64,000 nucleotides of DNA from Cercis canadensis. Lineage: Eukaryota > Streptophyta > Magnoliopsida > Fabales > Fabaceae. The stretch is taken from contig QAOA01003368.1 in NCBI GenBank assembly GCA_003255065.1, positions 1,175,321 to 1,239,320 of the forward strand, written 5' to 3'. The stretch's first letter is position 1, and each line of letters begins with the position of its first letter. The notes under the pieces are model-generated. The model saw only the letters and a list, made by a program, of their open reading frames with translations, was not told the origin of the DNA and did not search any database. The translations under genes were made by a program, and so were the position numbers. Below, one piece after another: positions 60,539 to 64,000 of this stretch.

Positions 60539-60703
60539 CGCTATCTTCCATCACTTAACCTCGTTTCGCATTCCTGCTTCCGAGGAGTGGTGCTGCGGTT
60601 TTTAAAGTTCGTTTCTTTTTTGGTAAATTTTGTTTGGTTTTTGGGATTTCATTCTCTGCGTGTGATTTTTTCTGTGGGTGTTTGAACTTTGAAGAGCATA
60701 GTG

Positions 60704-63700
60704 ATGGATCGGTATCAGAAGGTGGAGAAGCCGAAACCGGATATGCCAATCAATGAGAATGAGATTCGCATTACTACTCAGGGAAGACTTAGGAACTACA
60801 TTACCTATGCCACCACTCTCTTCCAGGTCTTCCTCTGTGTTACATTATGTTTGTGAATTGTGACCATTTAATCTTTAAATGCCCATTGTCAAAATCCCTA
60901 TTTGGGTGACTATTGTGTCTTTTCCCCCCATTTTTGGCGGTAACTATGCCAGTTCAATGCTCTCTTGTTTAGAGAAAAATCGAAGTGTTGGGCATAAAGA
61001 GGGATTCTATTGGTATTCAAAGATGCTTGCTTTCGTGAATTTCTTCTGGGAAACTATATTTTTTATTTCAATTTGTAACATAAGGTTTATGGAATGAGAT
61101 GTTGGGTTGTTAATTGTGAATCCTCAATTTATACGCATTAAATATTATACTTCAATTTATCCTTTTGTGCCCAACCTTGTTTTACTTTTACAGGAGAAAG
61201 GGTCAGATGAAGTTTCACTTAAAGCCATGGGTAGAGCTATCAACAAGACTGTGATGATTGCTGAATTGATCAAGGTGCTGCTCTCCACCTTTGGTTTCTC
61301 TTCATTTTTTATCCTATTTAATTTTGCATTGCATGATAGTTAGAAGATTTATCACGATTTTTTCCCGTATATTCGTGTTTATAATCATTGCTTATCAGAT
61401 CTACGCTTTCTTTCCTTCCTCAGAGAAGAATTCCTGGTCTTCATCAAAACGCAGGAATAGGATCTACTGATATAACTGACACATGGGAGCCACTGGAAGA
61501 GGGACTTCTCCCGTAAGATTTATATTTTACTCTGTTGCCCATTTCTACTTGTATTGCATGATCAGAATGTTTGTTGAGCAAATATATGCTTTGTTATGCA
61601 GCCTGGAAACCACTCGCCATGTATCGGTGATTACGATTGTTCTGTCCAAGAAGGAACTGGATACATCCTGTACGGGGTAAGTTGGATTTGTTCAACTCCG
61701 TCTCTTACTTTCTTTAAGTCACAACACAATCCCCCTGCCGTCCTGTGCGATCAGTCACTGCATATACATTGTCAAATAATGTAGTCTAATACTTCTCATC
61801 ACAAATAGCCATAACAAATCTGGTTAAAAGAGGTTGCATCATAATTAATTGGCCGTCCAAGAATAGATGCTTCTTCTCATGCATAGTACTTCATCATTAA
61901 TGAAGTCTAGTTCTGCAGACACATGGACACTGCGACACAACAAAATCTAAAGTCTAAGGACATGACACAGCATGATATATATATATATATTAAAATTTTA
62001 TATAAATACATAAGTATTCATATATATTAAGCATGAAAACACCAAGAAATATATGAAAGTATACGTAAAATATGTCTAACATGTCTTAACATAATACCAT
62101 TTAGTTGAAAGTGTACAATACAAGTTGATGTATTGACCTTTGCATGTTTTATTATAATGAAGGTATCAACCGCCAATTCCAGCCGATCAAGTGAAACCCT
62201 GGTCTGAAAATGACTTTGAAGGTGGTAAGCTTTAGCCTATTTCTCTTGATTTTTAATCTTCTGCGGATCATTCTGGTTGGGTGATATTTTCCTTTTATTC
62301 GTGTAGATGGCTCTCCTATGATGCGAGGTAGAGGACGTGGTGGTTGGGGAAGGGGTAGAGGCAGAGGCAGGGGAAGGGGAAGAGGTAACATATACTGCTT
62401 TGTATTATATGTCCATGATTCAACTTTCGATGAAGGTATTTTGAGGTGTTGAGGCCTACATGTTAGCTTATTGATTTTGGTTATAATTTAGTGTTCTTTA
62501 TGGGGAAAAAAAAAGCCAAAAGTAGAGCGCTAAAGTTAATAAGGCTAGTTGAATCTTCAATGTCAATACCCACTGGGTCAATCACTGCCTCCTCCTGTAA
62601 GACTATGGTGCAGGAAGAGATCAAAGATTGTGACAAAACAGGGTATGTGCATGCGACTGACCTCTATGATAAATTAAAAATAAAAGGGGGAAAAGATTTG
62701 TGTTTATAATATATTTAAAATATAATAAACTGTTATTTTCATATTTGCATAGAAATAATTTTAGGTGCATTTGACTTGACAATGGTACTTTTGTAAATTG
62801 CACCAAGTTCCGTCAAATCATTTATTTTTATGGATCATGATGAGGTCTTTCTAATATCCTAAGAGCAAAATCTTCGTAATTGCCAATCTAAAGCAAAGGT
62901 CTGTTTAATTTGCTTTAGTAAATTAAGAAACAACACATTTTCATTTTTTGCATCTATAGGCAATTTCAATTATGGAATAGTGGAGCACAAAGGAGATAGT
63001 GGGCTGGATGGCTGGCATGGGTATGGTGGTAGGAGTCGAGGCCGTGGCTTTCGCGGACGCGGGAGAGGGTATGCTGGTAGAAATATGCAACTTGAATCAG
63101 TCAGTTACAATGATTATGGGGGAGGGTCACTTCCTACTCAAGGACGTGGTAAGATTTCATATGAATATATCCATTTAAAATTATTCTTTTTTTGTCCATT
63201 CTTTTTCGGTTAGATATTGAAATAACAATATGGTTTGGATTCTTCATGAAAGATCCTTTAAATATTTCAAGTGATGCTTTTCTTTCATTTCATAAGGTGT
63301 TATTTTTGCAGGCTTGTTGCAAGCTATTAGTGCCTTCTAGTGTGTTTAAGCGTAATTTTACAATATATATTAGCAAATTTGTCGATAGAATCAAGCTATA
63401 GATTTTGTAGCCCCTTCATCTCATCCAAAAAAAACAAAAGCATTGTTGTAGCAAGGTCCTTTTTCTGCAATTTACATGGTTGTCTTTTAGGATTATGATC
63501 TATTGCTTCTTTTGCATGGGGAAACGGGAATGACATGGTTCTGCGGGATACAAATTTGTCAATGCCTGCATCAATGAGATGTTTGAGCATTTTTAAAATA
63601 TATAGTACAAAAGGAATATATTTCAGTGATTTATTTTGCTCGATAAACCTTTGCAGGTGGAGGGCGTGGACGAGGCAGAGGCAGAGGTCGTAGACGAGGT

Positions 63701-63712
63701 CAAACTTTTTAA
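60704..63712 (+). CDS. Alba-domain DNA/RNA-binding protein with RGG tail
   Basis: The eight exons are 60704-60826, 61194-61274, 61424-61512, 61602-61676, 62163-62224, 62307-62384, 62960-63148 and 63657-63712, giving 250 residues with consistent phase. The Alba fold occupies about residues 18-110: EIRITTQGRLRNYITYATTL, then SLKAMGRAINKTVMIAELIK, RRIPGLHQ and a strand HVSVITIVLSKKELD. YQPPIPADQVKPW follows, as in plant RPP25-like Albas. The C-terminal half is Arg/Gly-rich in three blocks (residues about 147-169, 185-205 and 232-248), expected to bind RNA. The closest known plant relatives are the long Albas ALBA4/5/6, associated with RNA binding and cytoplasmic granules; this tail is shorter than Arabidopsis ALBA4 as I remember it. 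The ATG is the first in the leader in frame and gives the family N-terminus MDRYQKVEKP. Confidence 0.95.
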
Positions 63713-64000
63713 GGAAGATAGTCTGGTTTAGGCTACTTACTGAACCCTGAATAAGATGTAAATTCTGGTCTGGTATGGACGCCTGCTCTGCTTATTATCT
63801 TATTTAGTTTATGGGTTTATAGGCATCGTATTATGGTAGCCATGTTTTTGTAGTTTCAATCTATCTACTTCTATTTGTCCCCAGAAAGATGAAATAAGTT
63901 CGACTATCCTTTAACTTTGGATCAGAAATATAGGAGATTGCTATATATATAGCTCATTCAGTTTCAATTCAATATCAATATGGAGTATTGGGACTGAAAT
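63713..64000 (+). other. 3' flank of the Alba gene
   Basis: Probable 3' untranslated region. Candidate weak polyadenylation signals are AATAAG at 63751-63756 and 63894-63899. No other gene before the window ends. Confidence 0.5.

Noticed and set aside
1-64000. MicroRNA genes of well-known conserved plant families
   Set aside because: No mature sequence of the common families I remember was seen with a matching foldback; a systematic scan was not possible by eye.

Overview
The window is nuclear DNA of a dicotyledonous, probably woody plant. The genes are split by GT-AG introns, the intergenic DNA is very AT-rich, and every recognisable protein has its closest known relatives in eudicots (a group X ERF factor, a PTB3-type splicing regulator, an RGG-tailed Alba protein, a plant COG0212 protein). 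The species cannot be named from the sequence.

Layout. 80-1247 (+) is the 3' end of a subtilisin-like protease gene with two reading-frame lesions. 3430-7315 (-) is a Ty1/copia retrotransposon with 360-bp LTRs and a CTGTG target duplication; it has a stop inside the protease motif and no reverse transcriptase, and the missing part coincides with an assembly N. 10.9-12.9 kb holds decayed LINE-type RNase H sequence carrying a 292-bp TRIM/SMART element, followed by a 42-bp minisatellite. 15.2-15.5 kb has four G-boxes with no gene attached. 17777-19606 (-) is an ABR1/ERF110-like AP2/ERF gene. 20-36 kb is gene-poor and contains a hAT element nested in a Tourist-like MITE, plus a second hAT copy. 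36.5-42.5 kb is less AT-rich and may hold an unidentified intron-rich gene. 43910-46760 (-) is COG0212 in six exons. 46970-47601 is a foldback Mutator-like MITE. 49101-55754 (-) is PTB3 in 14 coding exons, one only 14 nt long. 58947-59746 is another hAT-like element. 60704-63712 (+) is an Alba-domain gene in eight exons.

The genes are independent and not an operon-like set: a stress/hormone transcription factor, a plastid-targeted enzyme-like protein, a splicing regulator and an RNA/DNA-binding protein. The non-genic DNA is mostly a nest of small non-autonomous elements, several with readable target-site duplications.

Assembly warning: several single-N sites (9825, 23293, 35510, 57639) are flanked by nearly identical direct copies that abut the N. 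These look like unmerged contig ends or haplotypes rather than real tandem duplications. I found no obviously new multi-gene system. The most unusual items are the TRIM-in-RNase H nest, the foldback MITE with an internal duplication, the orphan G-box cluster, and CU-rich tracts at PTB3's own splice sites.
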